64,000 nucleotides of DNA. Origin: Pleurodeles waltl. Its lineage: Eukaryota > Chordata > Amphibia > Caudata > Salamandridae. A program made the translations under genes and the position numbers. Shown piece after piece: positions 33,880 to 45,815 of this stretch (the stretch's first letter is position 1; the number at the start of each line of letters is the position of its first letter). The notes under the pieces were generated by a model that was given only the letters and a program-made list of their open reading frames with translations, made no database searches and was not told the origin of the DNA. The stretch covers positions 135,799,106 to 135,863,105 of the forward strand of contig NC_090447.1 in NCBI RefSeq assembly GCF_031143425.1. The letters are read 5' to 3'.

Positions 33880-36800
33880 TTCATGATCAACAAAATATTT
33901 TCATTTTCCTTGGCTATGATTTCTACTGGTTCTGGAGGATGATTTGAGGATTCTACCCACACCTTAGCACAAGGGTTTTTGTCAGTTGAGCCACAACCCC
34001 TCTCCCCACACACTGTAAGAAGAGCTGGAGCAGTCCCCATTTTCACTATTCCTCAATACACTGGGATAATCATAATCTTTCTCCAGATTGTATCTCATTC
34101 TATTATCAAGTCACTATTCAGGAGAATGGGTTTGATTTCTCCTTGGTAGTCTGCATCGATCACACCCCCCCAAGACCTGAATACCTTTGAGTGGCAATCC
34201 AGATCTGGGAGCAATCATTCCAAAATGTTTTGGGGGAATCTGTGTTCCAACACTTGTTTCACAGAGTGCCATGTCTCTTGGTTTCAAGATGTAAGCCTTT
34301 AAGGGATATAGATTAAGACCTGAAAATTCTGGTGTGGCTCCTGGTTTTATTTCCCAATACATGATGGGGTTCCGCATGTTATTCAAAATTTGGAGGGCTT
34401 GATTTAAATGCTCTCTCCACTTTTTCAAAGTTCCATCTGATAATTTTTGTAATTGGGCTTTCAGCAAGCTGTTCATTCTCTCACTCAATCTGCAGCTTGT
34501 GGAGAGCACAGGATGTGATAAATCCACTCAATATTGTGTTGTGAACAATAATATTGTACCAATTTTCCTTTGAAATGTAACCCATTGTAACTCTGGACTT
34601 GCAGTAGGACTCCACAATATAACAATAACAAGTCCTGATGGTGTGGTACTGGGTGGCACGCTTGCAAGGGACAGCTATCAGGTAACCAAAATAAGTTTCT
34701 ACAACTTTGCAAGCATATTGACAGCCAATACTCGTCAGTAGTGGCCCAATGTAATCAGTTTGCCATTTCTGTCCCGACAACTTCCCTTTCTCCAACTGAC
34801 CTTTGACTCTTTGCGGGACAGATCTTTGTTGTGTGTGTTGACAAATAGGACATTGCATGATCGCAGTTTTTATCAAATATAGTGCATCCCTCTAATGTCT
34901 GCCCATCTGTAAATATCTTTCTGTCCCAGATGTGGACATTATTGGTGTGTCCACTTAGCCATCCCCACCAAGTCAGAATCTGATGTCACCCCTTCTGCTT
35001 CTAAGATTTTGGCTTTATTGTCTACAAAAAAACTGAACCAGCGTTCTAATGAGTCGGTGGGACAGTGGGCATCAACATGATACACAGCAACAGTACTTTG
35101 CTCTAGCATTTCCCAAATTTCTTGCCATAACTCTCTTCCCCTCACCTCCTTCGAATGTATTTGCCAGTTATGTGCATGTCATGTGGGAAGCCAGGTGGCT
35201 AACCCATTGGTGGTAAACCAAGAATCAGTATAACTATGACAAGTCCCAGGTAATACTTGTTTCCGTGCCTGATACACAGCCTACAATTCCGTATATTAAC
35301 TATTCTTCCCTTCTCCTGTAGTAGATAACAACGTATTGGTGACTGGATTATATGACACTACTTTCCAATGTCTTTTGTCCCCATCAGTAAACAATACATG
35401 CTTACTATCCTCATGGGACAACGATTCAAATGGCTCAGCCCATCTCACTGGTGAGTCTTTTATCTGTGGCACCTCTTGCATCCTCTCATCATCCTGCACA
35501 GGGGCTTGTGACACCTGTTCATGCAAAGCTGCTGTCCCAGCTGATCCCACTCAGGTCCTGTCCTGTAGGTACCATTTCCAACATATAATACTAGCTTCTT
35601 GTGCATGTCCTATACAATGAGGTTTAGGTGAACTCATCACCCAATGCATTATTGGAATCTCAGGTCTCAGAATCACATTGTGACTTAGGGTCATTTGCTC
35701 AATATCCACTAGAGCCCAGTAACAAACAAGTAACTGTTTCTCAAAGGGTATAAATCAACCTCTAGCATCAGGTGGCTTTTTAGTCCATAAACCCATGGGC
35801 ACCCTTGTTCTTCCCTGTTTTTGTCACATGCTCTAAATTGCATATTGATCCTGAATGGTTACATGCAACTCAATGTCTCCTTCCTGTACTGGCCATAAAT
35901 CTAAAGCTTGTTGAATTGTCTCCTTTGCCAAGTCAAACGCACACTGCTACTGTTCTTCCCATTCAAACTTGTGCTTCTTTCTTGTCACTTTGTACAAAGG
36001 GGTCAGAATCTGACTCAAGTGAGGGATATTATGTCCACAAAAAAAAAAAAAAAACAATCCAATGAATCACTGTATCTCCTGCTTGGTTCGGGGAGTGGCA
36101 TATTCTAGGATCTTGCCTGCGGTAACGCCTCTCTATGTCCCTGATTCCACTGAATTCCTAGAAACTTCACATTTTGAGAGGGTCCCTCTGTTTTATCTGG
36201 ATTAATCATCCACCCTTTTCTCTACAAGAGTTCCACAACCCAATCCAATTGAGTCTGCCCGGTTCTTGTGTCTCTCCCTGAATCATCACATCATTAATTT
36301 AATGAGTCAATTGCACCCCTGGAATGACAGATACTTCATCCAGGTGTTCTGCCTTGGGGGAGAACAGTCTCCCGCCATGAGAGAAAGCAAATTGCTCCTG
36401 ATTCTCAGGGACCAATGGTATAAAAAAGAAAGCATTGGCAATATCAATGATTGCATGCCAGGTCCCTTTACGTTTCTGTATTCATTCATTCAAAGTGATG
36501 GTGTCAGGGACCACAGCAGTAAAAGGGTGTGTATATTTATTCAACTCGGGGTAATCAACTGTCATTCTATAGTGCTCATCAGGTCAGCGTACAGGCCACA
36601 GAGGATTATTCCATTCAGTGGTGACTGGAGCGACCACACCAGCTTCAATCAACTCCTGGATAGTCTTACATATTTCCTCATGCCCTCCTGGAATACAGTA
36701 TTGTTTTAAACAAATTACCTTGGTTGCTGGGGGCACCTTCATTGGGGGGTATCTTCAGATGACCCACCCTCATTGCAGTCACTGAAATGTATTTCTTTGA

Positions 36801-37025
36801 TCCAAATTGATAACAACCATCATCCAAGTGTTAAGTCATCCCCTTTAAAATGCAGATTCCCAGTATATATTCTCTTTTTGGAGTTCTTCTTATTTTCATT
36901 TGAACAGATGATTGCACGGCAGGGGTTTGTTTTTCACCCAACACTGTGATGGTGTAGTGCTGACCGGTAAACTTCTTTGGATTTCCATAAACTAAAGAGG
37001 CCTTCGCTCCGGTGTCAAGTAATGC
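33880..37025 (-). pseudogene. pol: pol remnant: protease, RT, RNase H, integrase, dUTPase
   Basis: In minus-strand order: an aspartic protease motif DTGAK near 37003-37018; RT fragments between about 36720 and 35560, where the usual YxDD box near 36285 has become xIND after a stop; RNase H starting with FTDGD near 35430; integrase core fragments from about 34880 to 34330 (SERMNSLLKAQLQKL); and dUTPase motifs near 34270-34130 (GMIAPRSGLPLKG, with the following Asp-containing motif in another frame after a seven-base homopolymer). A tail (34046-33861) follows. Stops and shifts occur throughout, so no enzyme is encoded. Domain assignment is from motif recognition only. Confidence 0.75.
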
Positions 37026-37049
37026 TCAGACCCTTTGAACATTTTTGTG

Positions 37050-39062
37050 CTTCCAGTGTATTTCTAAATCAGCATGGGATCTGTTATCTTTACAAGCCGA
37101 TCCTTGTTCCGGAGCTTGGTCTGTTTCCTAATCTGATTTATACCTGTCAACTTTTGCCCAAGTTAGGTCTGTATATATGTTTTTATACCTATGAGTAGAT
37201 TCCTCTCCTTCCCTGTTCTCAGCACTTAACCACTCGCTGTCCAAATCTTCCTCCTCTTTCCCTCGTGAAAAAACATTGTTCTCCCTCTCTTTTCTGTCCT
37301 CCTGCATCTATGGCTTGCCCTGTTTCACTTGTTTTTTTCCTTGCTTGTTAACTTTCCTGCTACTTTCATTTCTGTCCAGCTCTCTCTTGCGGTACATCTC
37401 CCACAGGCTTTTAGTATCTATTCCATCAATCTGCTCCTTGTTGACACCATCCTTCAGTACTGCCATAAACATGTCTATCCTAGATACTTTGTTATTATCT
37501 TTGAGACCCACAGACCTCGAGGCTCTCTCCGGTTTATTCCAATCTCCAAGCTCTTCTATCTCGCAAACTGCCTCTAGTACATCTTTCATTGCCTGCCCTG
37601 TCTGATTAATTAGGAGAGTCATTATGATTTGCTTGTAAGCAGGAGGAGGCAAAGGCGAATGATTTTAATTCACACTGATACAGTGAGGGGTCCATCTAAC
37701 AGACAGTGAGCATCACCCAGGAAAATAACAGTTTTCATTCCCTCCTCCTTAATTCTCTGCATTGCATCTCTCTAGGTATACCAGAGCTTATCATTTTGTG
37801 GCCCATCTTATTCTGTAGGATATTCATGGTTGAAACCCACTACTGCTATCTGCAGTAGGATGATCTGTTGATTACCCTGAGATCCCCTGAACTGCTCCTG
37901 TATTATGGGGCAGTGCTCAGAGTACAAAACCTAGGAGCGTCTCCTATATCTAACATTACTCCAGAGGCTCCTATGTCAAATAATCGCACCATCCATGTAA
38001 GTGATGTTTTCCCAGATCGCTGCTTGAATCACTCTATAATATAATTAACTTCTTGCTGGGTGTAATCTTCTAGGGAGTGCATCTCAATTCCCGCCGGATT
38101 CTGTGGAGTGCCCTGTATTTTTCATCTAAATATTGGATGAGCGCAAACCACTTTTGACTTGTCTGGCTCAAACTGGCCCCTACCTTTTTAACTTCTTCAT
38201 CACTGGAATTTGAAAAATCAGTAGACTTCAAAATTTCTAAATCCAATTTTTCGAGATCCCAGTCTAACCCTGCTTTAGCAATAGCTAAATGAACTTTCTT
38301 TTTATTAATTTTACCCCTTCGTTTCTGAATCCTGTTTTGAGCGACTTTGACAGCTGCTTTCTCGGCGACAGAGTTATAACTATCTGCCTTATCTTGTGAT
38401 AACTTATTCTGTCAAGATAGCATGGTTTCATTATTTTTAGCTTCAACTAGCTGCCGCCCGCCAAATTCCCACCGTCAGAATACCGCTGCGCGGTCAAAAG
38501 ACCGCCGCAGTAATTCTGAGTTTTCCGCTGGGCTGGCGGGCGACCGCCAGAAGGCCGCCCGCCAGCCCAGCGGGAAACCCCCTTCCATGAGGATGCCGGC
38601 TCCGAATGGAGCCGGCGGAGTGGAAGGGGTGCGACGGGTGCAGTTGCACCCGTCGCGATTTTCAGTGTCTGCTTGGCAGACACTGAAAATCTTGGTGGGG
38701 CCCTGTTAGGGGGCCCCTGCAGTGCCCATGCCGTTGGCATGGGCACTGCAGGGGGCCCCAGGGGCCCCACGACACCCGTTACCGCCAGCCAGGTCAAAAC
38801 CGCCAGAACCAGGCTGGCAGTAAGGGGGTCGGAATCCCCATGGCGGCGCTGCCTGCAGGAGGATTCCCTAGGGCAGCGGGAAACCGGCGGGACACCAGCC
38901 TGTTGGCGGTGCATCCGCGGTCCCCGGCCCTGGCGGTAGTCAACCGCCAGGGTCGGAATGACCCCCTTTGTTTGCAAAAACATTATAAGGTTCTTTCTCC
39001 CATTCAGAAGTCTCATGTGAAACCTGGGAAGCTGCTTTTGACTTCTTGACAAACATTTTTCA
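37050..39062 (-). pseudogene. gag: gag remnant of the provirus
   Basis: The longest open piece (37652-37308) ends in a lysine-rich tail (KVNKQGKKQVKQGKP) and looks like capsid end plus nucleocapsid start. Earlier parts (38440-37660) are in pieces, and the first codons probably lie near 39056, before a MITE that splits the gene at 38444-38960. The assignment rests on position between primer site and protease and on composition; similarity was not tested. Confidence 0.5.
38444..38960. repeat. GC-rich hairpin-chain MITE inside the provirus gag
   Basis: It ends GGTCGGAATGACCCCC, like other GGGGGTCAT-type elements here; the left end is less clear. Strong consecutive palindromes fill 38590-38775: GCCGGCTCC/GGAGCCGGC, GCGACGGGTGCA/TGCACCCGTCGC, GATTTTCAGTGTCTG/CAGACACTGAAAATC, TGCAGTGCCCATGCC/GGCATGGGCACTGCA and GGGGCCC repeats. 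GC content is far above the AT-rich provirus around it. Confidence 0.8.
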
Positions 39063-39097
39063 TTTTTAAATTTGACATTTTTCAACCTTCCACCCTC

Positions 39098-39115
39098 ATC
39101 CTGGCGACTACGCCA
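39098..39115 (-). other. Primer binding site, tRNA-Ser-like
   Basis: The minus strand reads TGGCGTAGTCGCCAGGAT three bases inside the LTR edge. This is close to the complement of the 3' end of vertebrate tRNA-Ser (TGGCGTAGTCGGCAGGAT from general knowledge), with one difference. Confidence 0.7.
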
Positions 39116-39118
39116 ATT

Positions 39119-39346
39119 TGTTCTGCTTTACTTCAGACCGAGAGAGAGAGAACAAAGCGAAAGAAATGCAAATAATGCAGCATGCTCAGTCTGAGTAATG
39201 CATTCATTAAGGCACTTCCCAAGTTATACGAAGATAAGAACTTGAGCACTTAATGGGAATGCAGCAAAACATGTGCAACTCTTTAAAAAATCACAACAGT
39301 GGAATAATAACAATTAAAGAAAATGCAAAACATCAGCAGTGAATAT
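39119..39346 (-). repeat. 5' LTR of the provirus, cut short
   Basis: It matches the 3' LTR at 33517 onward (CAGTCTGAGTAAT, GCACTTAATG). It stops where another LTR starts with TGTTAG at 39347, so the upstream part is lost or displaced. Confidence 0.7.
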
Positions 39347-42300
39347 TGTTAGAAATTGGATCTTTGGTTGACAGTCAGGTTACCCCCTGTCCAAGCAAGG
39401 ACCCTCACTCTAGTCAGGGTAAGTCACACATAATCCAACAAATGTCTCCGCAAGCACAAAGTACCTGGTTTGCATTCAAATTCTCTACAAGGGACAGCAG
39501 AGGAGGAGATGTGTGGAAGACAGGGAGGTGTGTGTCGGTTACTCTGGGCACACACAGAGGACGCGTCAATAATTTTCCACGCAGGGAAGGGTTTGGGTTG
39601 ATTTCCGGTGCACAGACTTGGATCATCTTCAGGTTGCAGGGTATTCGGGTGCCCCGGGGACGATGTGGAGAAATCCTGGGCGTGCAGGACGAAGTCACAG
39701 GATCTGCGTCGATCCAATGACCGATGCGTGGAAATTTCTGTCACACGGCAGGTGCTGCGTCAATTCTTCTTGCAGGAAGTCGGGCTGCATCGTTCCGGCT
39801 AGGCTTTGTGCCGATCCAGTGGGCGTGCATCGAAGTTACGGTCACAATGCTGGCGCTGTGTCGATCTCCTTTCGGGGAGCCGGGCTGCGTCGTTCCGGTT
39901 CGACGTGCAGTGATTTTCTCACTGCGATGCAGGCTGTGTGTAATTTCCGGCAGCCTGTGTGTCAAATTTTTGCCGCACAAAGAGTTCTTTTCAGGATGAA
40001 GTCATTTTGGTCCTGAGACTTCAAGGAACAGGAGGCAAGCTCTATCCAAGCCCTTGTAGAGCACTTCTCACCAGAGCCAGAGGGCAGCAAGGCAGCAGGG
40101 CAACAGCAGGGCAGCAGTCCTTTGCAGACAAGCAGTCAAGTGAGTCCTTTGGGCAGCCAGGGAGTTCCTCTTGGCAGATTGCAGGTTCTGCTTCAGAGTT
40201 TCTTCACCAGTGGTATCTTGTCCAGAAATGTCTGAGTTGGTAGGGTTAGAGGCCCTGTTTAAATACCCAACTGTGCCTTTGAAGTGGTGGAGACTTCAAA
40301 GAGTGGCTTAGAAGTGCACCAGGCCCCCTTTCAGTTCAATCCTGTCTGTCAGGGTCCCAGTACGGGGTTTGGCATTCCATTGTGTGTGGGCAGGCCACTG
40401 TCCTTTGAAATGTAAGTATCAGGCCCCCCACCCTCCCAGCCATGGAAGACCCATTCAGTATGCAAATGTGTGCAGGTGTGACTGAGCATCCTGCATTTGG
40501 GATTGTCTGAATAAAAAAAGCACAAGGGAGCTGTCAAGTAACCCAGCAGATGTGGATTGGAGACAGGCTGTAAAGCACAGAAAGATTTAAGTGTAGAAAA
40601 ATACTCATTTTCTAAAAGTAGCATTTCTAGAATAGCAATATTAGGTGTAAAGTATTTGTACCAACACACAGAGTAACTCAGTGAAAACACCACAAAATGA
40701 CACAACACAGGTTTAGAATAATAGGCAATATCTATCTAAACAAAACAAGACCAGAACAACAAAAATTCACCATACACAAGTCAAGTTATGAATTAAAAAG
40801 CAAGAAAGAGTCTTAGGGCCAGATGTAGGAAAGCTTTAGCGACTCGCAAACGGCAAAAAACCCATCTGGTATGTAGAAATGCATTTTGCGAGTCGGAACC
40901 GACTCGCAAAATGCATTTCCGAGTCGCAAATAGGAAGGAAAACGGGTTGCACTTTGAAAAAAAAAACTGCTTTATTTAAAAGCAGTCACGGACATGGAGG
41001 TCTGCTGTTCCCAGCAGGCCTCCATCCCTGTGAGTGCCCTGAATCGCTATGGGGTTCGCAAATTGCGACCCACCTCATTAATATTAATGAGGTGGGTCTT
41101 TGCGAACCCATAGCGACTCGCAGAAGGTGTCTGAGACACCTTTCTGCATCCCAAATTGCGACTTACTATTTGCGGGTTGCAGGGACACGCAAATTGCAAG
41201 TCGCAATTTGGGACTTTGCTACATCTGGCCCTTAAATCCTTAGAAAACAGTGCTAACGCTGTTCGTGTCAAAAAGTACCTGAGTTGCGGCACAATAACAT
41301 TGCATCGGTGCATGTGTGTCAGAAAAGGTCAGCGATGCGTCAATTTCACACCTGCAAGTGAGACAGTGCATTGTTCCTCCTCCTGTCGGGTTGGCATGCG
41401 TCCTTTTTCCTCTCCGCTGGAGAGCGATGTGTCGATCTGGACAGGCACCTCTGGTCCAGGTGGGCTTTGAGTCATTTTTCCACGCCCAGAATGCACAACA
41501 AAGTCCAGTCTTTGTCCCCTTGCACAGGCAGAAGCAGCAACTGAAGGTTAGCTCCACAAAGCACAGTCACAGGCAGGGCAGCACTTCTCCTCAGCTCTTT
41601 AGCTCTTCTCCAGGCAAAGGTTCCTTTGATGTCCAAAAGTGATGTAATTTTTCAGGGATTTGGGTGCTCTTCTTATACCCATTTTGGCCTTTGAAGTAGG
41701 ACTACTTCAAAGGAAAGTCTCTCTAGTTTGTGAGATCCTGCCTTGCCCAGTAAAGGACCCAGACACACACCAGGTAGTTGGAGACTGCATTGTTTGAGGG
41801 CAGGCACAGCCCAGTCAGGTGTAAATGACCACTCCTATCCTCGCTCCTAGCACAGATGGCGCATCAGGATATGCAGGATAAACCCCAGCTCCCTTTATGT
41901 CACTGTCTATAGAAAGGTGCAAACAGCCCAGCTGTCAAACTAACCCAGACAGGGAATCCACAAACAGGCAGAGTCACAGAATGGTTTAAGCAAGAAAATG
42001 CCCACTTTCTAAAAGTGGCATTTTCAATCACACAATCTCAAACCCAACTTCACTAAAAGATGTATTTTTAAATTGTGAGCTCAGAGACCCAAAACCCCAC
42101 TTGTCTATCTGCTCCCAAAGGGAATCTATGCTTCAGTCATTTTTAAAGGCAGCCCCCATGTTAACCTGTGAGAGAGATAGGCCTTGCAACAGTAAAACCC
42201 GAATTTGGCAGTACTTTGCTGTGAGGACATATAAACCACATTAGTATATGTCCTACCTTCAACATACACTGCACCCTGCCCATGGGGCTACCTAGGGCCT

Positions 42301-42725
42301 ACCTTAGGGGTGTCTTATATGTAAGAAAAGGGAAGGTTTAGGCCTGGCAACTGGGTACATTTGCCAAGTCAAATTGGCAGTTTAAAACTGCACAAACAGA
42401 TACTGCAGTGGCAGGTCTGAACCATGTTTACAGGGCTACTAATGTGGGAGGCACAACCAGTGCTGCAGACCCACTAGTAGCATTTCATTTACATGCCCTG
42501 GGCACCTCTAGTGCACTTTACTGGGGACCTACTAGTAAATCAAATATGCCAATCATTGATAAACCAATCAACTATACAATTTACACAGAGAGCATATGCA
42601 CTTTAGCACTGGTTAGCAGTGGCAAAGTGCTCCTAAAGCCAACAATAACAGGTCAGAAAAAATAGGAGGCATGAGGCAAAATGATAGATTGGAGATGACC
42701 CTGGAAAAGAAAAAAAAGTCCAACA
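39347..42725. mobile_element. Element F: long LTR, probably solo
   Basis: It starts TGTTAGAAATTGG and ends GGAAAAGAAAAAAAAGTCCAACA. It shares features with the LTRs of elements D and E (ACTCTAGTCAGGGTAAGTCAC near the left; GCACTGGTTAGCAGTG, AGGTCAGAAAAA..AGGAGGCA near the right), so it is an LTR of the same superfamily, about 3.0 kb without the MITE at 40816. No gag is attached. I found no matching target duplication, so the exact ends are uncertain. Confidence 0.6.
40816..41231. repeat. Hairpin-chain MITE of the GGGCCAGATGTAG family in element F
   Basis: The ends GGGCCAGATGTAGGAAAG and TTTGCTACATCTGGCCC are inverted, with a perfect TTA duplication (40813-40815 and 41232-41234). Palindromes include GAAATGCATTTTGCGAGTCG facing CGACTCGCAAAATGCATTTC and a CATGGAGGTCTGCTG/CAGCAGGCCTCCAT pair. 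It is shorter than the copies at 31032 and 62345 because several middle palindromes are absent. Confidence 0.9.
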
Positions 42726-43531
42726 CAGCTCTTCTAAACTTGTGCATCACTTTGATTGGATAATGTATCCTCAATGTCATACTTCACATCACAAGCCCTC
42801 ATCAACAGGATCTTTGACAATCAGCTCCTCTGAACTGACACATAGCCTCATCTGTGTTGTTCATCCTCAGCTCAGGGCTTTGCAACACTCTGCAAACCAG
42901 GATTTAAAATACTCTTGTTCAGCATGCCTCACTGGGTCTCTTTAGCCGACCTGTCCTCCATCTCGGTTGGCTTGAACTTGTGACTTTGTCCTGGTCCCAG
43001 TACAACCAAATAGTCATAGAAGGCCCTTTGTGCTTTTGCGCACTATTTTTTCAGGAATATTAACCCTTGCCTATCTCTGGTTCTACTGGCTGTAGTATTT
43101 TTCTTGTGTTGTGTTTTCGCTTTATTACTATTTGAAGTACTGCATAAATATGTTACACATTGCCTCTAAGTTAAACCTGACTGCTCTGCGTCACTCTGCC
43201 AGAGCACATGTTAATTTGAGATTTGTTTGCGCCTCTCCCTGACAAGGATTGTGGTTGCTGCTTCAGCAGGGTTTCACCCCCCATCAACCAGTAACCCAAT
43301 TTCATTTCTTACACTAAGCTTCTGCCAAATATCATGACAATTAATCAAAGTGCACTAAAGCTGTAGGCAAACCCAAATGACTCCTTTCCAACTGTCAAGA
43401 TATCTCTAAAATATAACCTCTTCATACCCAGAATGGAACATCTTCAAAATGTTAACTTTTCAAAATATTTCCGATCTTAACACCAAACTAGGCAGAGAGA
43501 CTTCCTTCAGTGAAGCTCTATTTGTATACCA
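42726..43531. other. Unassigned DNA
   Basis: No coding region, repeat boundary or RNA was recognised. Confidence 0.35.
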
Positions 43532-43889
43532 GGGTCCCGATTCACAAAGGTGCACTTAAACTTTTGGTCTAAACTTAGACCAACAGTCTAAGTTTATGAT
43601 TTTTGGTATTCACAAAGGGCATTTACAAATAATATCTTTACATCCAAGTTCTGGCAGAGATTCCACTTCGGGTGTGACGTGTACTCTCCATACCCAGAGT
43701 ATATTCATCACACTCGGGGCAGAGATATGTTCTGAGTGTAAAGAATACACTTCTGACGAGGAGAGTACACTCCGGAATCTCCACCTCAAGTGCAGACTTA
43801 AAGATACTAATTGTAAATGCCATTTGTGAATACTGAAATTCACAAACTTAGACTTGTGGTCTAAGTTTACCTTTGTGATTCAAGCCCCC
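43532..43889. repeat. Inverted-repeat MITE
   Basis: GATTCACAAAGGTGCACTTAA at the left faces TTTACCTTTGTGATTCAAG at the right, and the inner arms pair well (GTATTCACAAAGGGCATTTA and AAATGCCATTTGTGAATAC; AGAGATTCCACTTCGGGTGT region with CGGAATCTCCACC). Frames on both strands of about 77 residues mirror each other because of the palindrome. Confidence 0.8.
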
Positions 43890-45488
43890 AGGTTTGGTGT
43901 AATCCCATTGGTACATTTTTAGTGTATTGAGAATTAAACAATCCTATGGCCTAAAAATGGAAAATGTCACTTTTTGAGACCCCCCTTTTTTGGTCACTTG
44001 CTTCATGGATCTGCACTGTGAAGTTAGAACTTTATTGAAGAAATTGCTGTCACTTGGTTTGTTTTAAATCTGTTAGGTAGTTTTTACAAATTAACAATTA
44101 AAAAGCATCTTGAATTTGGCACATCTAAGTAACATTTGAAAGATATCTCAACAGTTGGTTCATGAAAGCAGTTTCACTGTCCATCATAAATGTAAAATTC
44201 CAAAGCTACTCAAATCCCCCAGATGCTTGAAATATTCTTCCTGTCATTCTTTTTAGTTCCTCTAACTCATGGTCAGGTTTGCAGATCAAAAGATCTGACT
44301 GGCTGGCAGCAACACAAAAAATGTAGTGTCTTTTATTACAGGATGAGCGGATTAGGTCAGTGTGTGCTGAAGCGTTTGTGGATGTTGTGAATGCACACTG
44401 ACTCCTAGGCCCAAGTTGGGGGCCAATGGGATCCCCTCAGGTTCAATTTGTGATTCTGTGAATCTAAACTAGATCAATGGATCAAGTCTAAGGTCCATGG
44501 ATCAAGTGAAAGGTCTTGATCCACAAATTATGTAAACAATTATGAAAAAAAAGCACAGAGCCTGACCTGAGGCCAGAGTCTACAGGCAACTGTAATACAC
44601 AAGGAGGGCTAGCTGTTCCCTCCTGCTTGCAACCAAAGGCTATGGGAAGTGAAGGTTGACTGCCTTCATAAGACTGAGCATAAGGCCAGGCCAGAGTTTA
44701 GCCCCTACAGGCCAACAGCCATGGCACACAGCTGAAGGCCATGTGCAGTAGAGGGCTTCACTTTGGACTTAGCTGTTGGCAGGTCTTGTGGCCACGTCCC
44801 TGCTGTGCACCACAGAAGGTTGAGTGAAGTGTGGGTTGGTCATTCCTGGATGATTCTGCACAGCTAGGCTTACCACCCACAGAGGGTTGGTTGCATGGCA
44901 AGGCTGGCCTCACACCAGGATTCTTGGTCACCTTTGTTGGTGCTTGGTAAAATGTCTGGCCAAGATCAGACACTGGTGGCAACCCTCCTGAACACGGTCA
45001 AAGCTGCTATGCGCACCCGGGCTTGGAATATAATTGAGGATCTAGCACAGGACACGTCTGCCACTACAGCCCTGCATATAGCCCGCTGCTGGCCAATCAT
45101 TGCTTCAAACACTCTCTCACTTATTCATTCAAGATCACTTTCTCACTCACTTGTGCGAAACATCTCACTCACTCCCTCTCCCTTCCACATTTCTTACTTT
45201 AATCTCTCTAACTCAGTATCAGTCTACCTCAGTCCATCTCAGTTTCACACCCATCCCCTCAAGTGCTCTTGCTCTCTTTCTCACGTTAATGCATTCTCTC
45301 ACCCATGCTTTTATTCCTCCATTTATTCTTCTGTTCATCACCTTTGCTCACTCTTAGTCATTCTCATTTACAAACAAAACATGCAATACATATGTTTACC
45401 TTTTACTAACCAGTTACATTTGGCTCGAAATACAAATAATATTTTCATTTTTATGTGTGTATTTTATGTGGGGAAAACAAAAAAACAA
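43890..45488. other. Unassigned DNA with a CT-rich low-complexity patch
   Basis: No gene was recognised. 45105-45360 is rich in CTCACT/CATTC words and codes for Ser/His/Leu-rich frames without meaning. Confidence 0.35.
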
Positions 45489-45815
45489 TGTTGGAAAGTG
45501 GATTATTGGAAAGGGCAGGTTAGCACCTACACTTAGCATTTGGCCACTAACCCCCACCAGGTCCAGTCAGGTCCCAATAAATTATTCTCCACTCAACCCT
45601 TGGTAGCTTGGCAATGAGGGACAAGGCTTAATTTAGGAGACAGGTGTGTAAAGCATCCAAACAAATCATAAAACAGTAAATAAGTAAAATGTAAAACACA
45701 ATAAAAATCCAACACTAAATTATAAAAATAGAGTATATTTTTTTATCTTTAAACTAACACCAAAATTATTAAAATTGGATAAGAGGAATCGGAGTTATGA
45801 ATTTTAAAAGAATTA

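Larger units (their letters stand above)
33517..39346 (-). mobile_element. ERV-L/S-like endogenous retrovirus, minus strand, inactive
   Basis: The provirus reads right to left: partial 5' LTR (39346-39119), tRNA-Ser-like primer site, gag, protease, RT, RNase H, integrase, dUTPase, polypurine tract, 3' LTR (33856-33517). No env was recognised. Placing dUTPase after integrase is a known trait of the ERV-L group, and tRNA-Ser priming is known for ERV-S, both class III. Many stops and frameshifts, a MITE in gag (38444-38960) and loss of the outer 5' LTR where another LTR begins at 39347 make it inactive. Confidence 0.75.

Noticed and set aside
34114..34527. Intact dUTPase gene
   Set aside because: Its conserved motifs fall in two frames separated by a homopolymer, and upstream integrase is broken too.
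39347..42725. Element F as the continuation of the provirus LTR
   Set aside because: Its ends and internal words match the LTR families of elements D and E, not the provirus LTR at 33517.
45100..45536. Plus frame of 213 codons rich in Ser/His/Leu
   Set aside because: Low-complexity CT-rich DNA; no splice signals, domain or poly(A) context.
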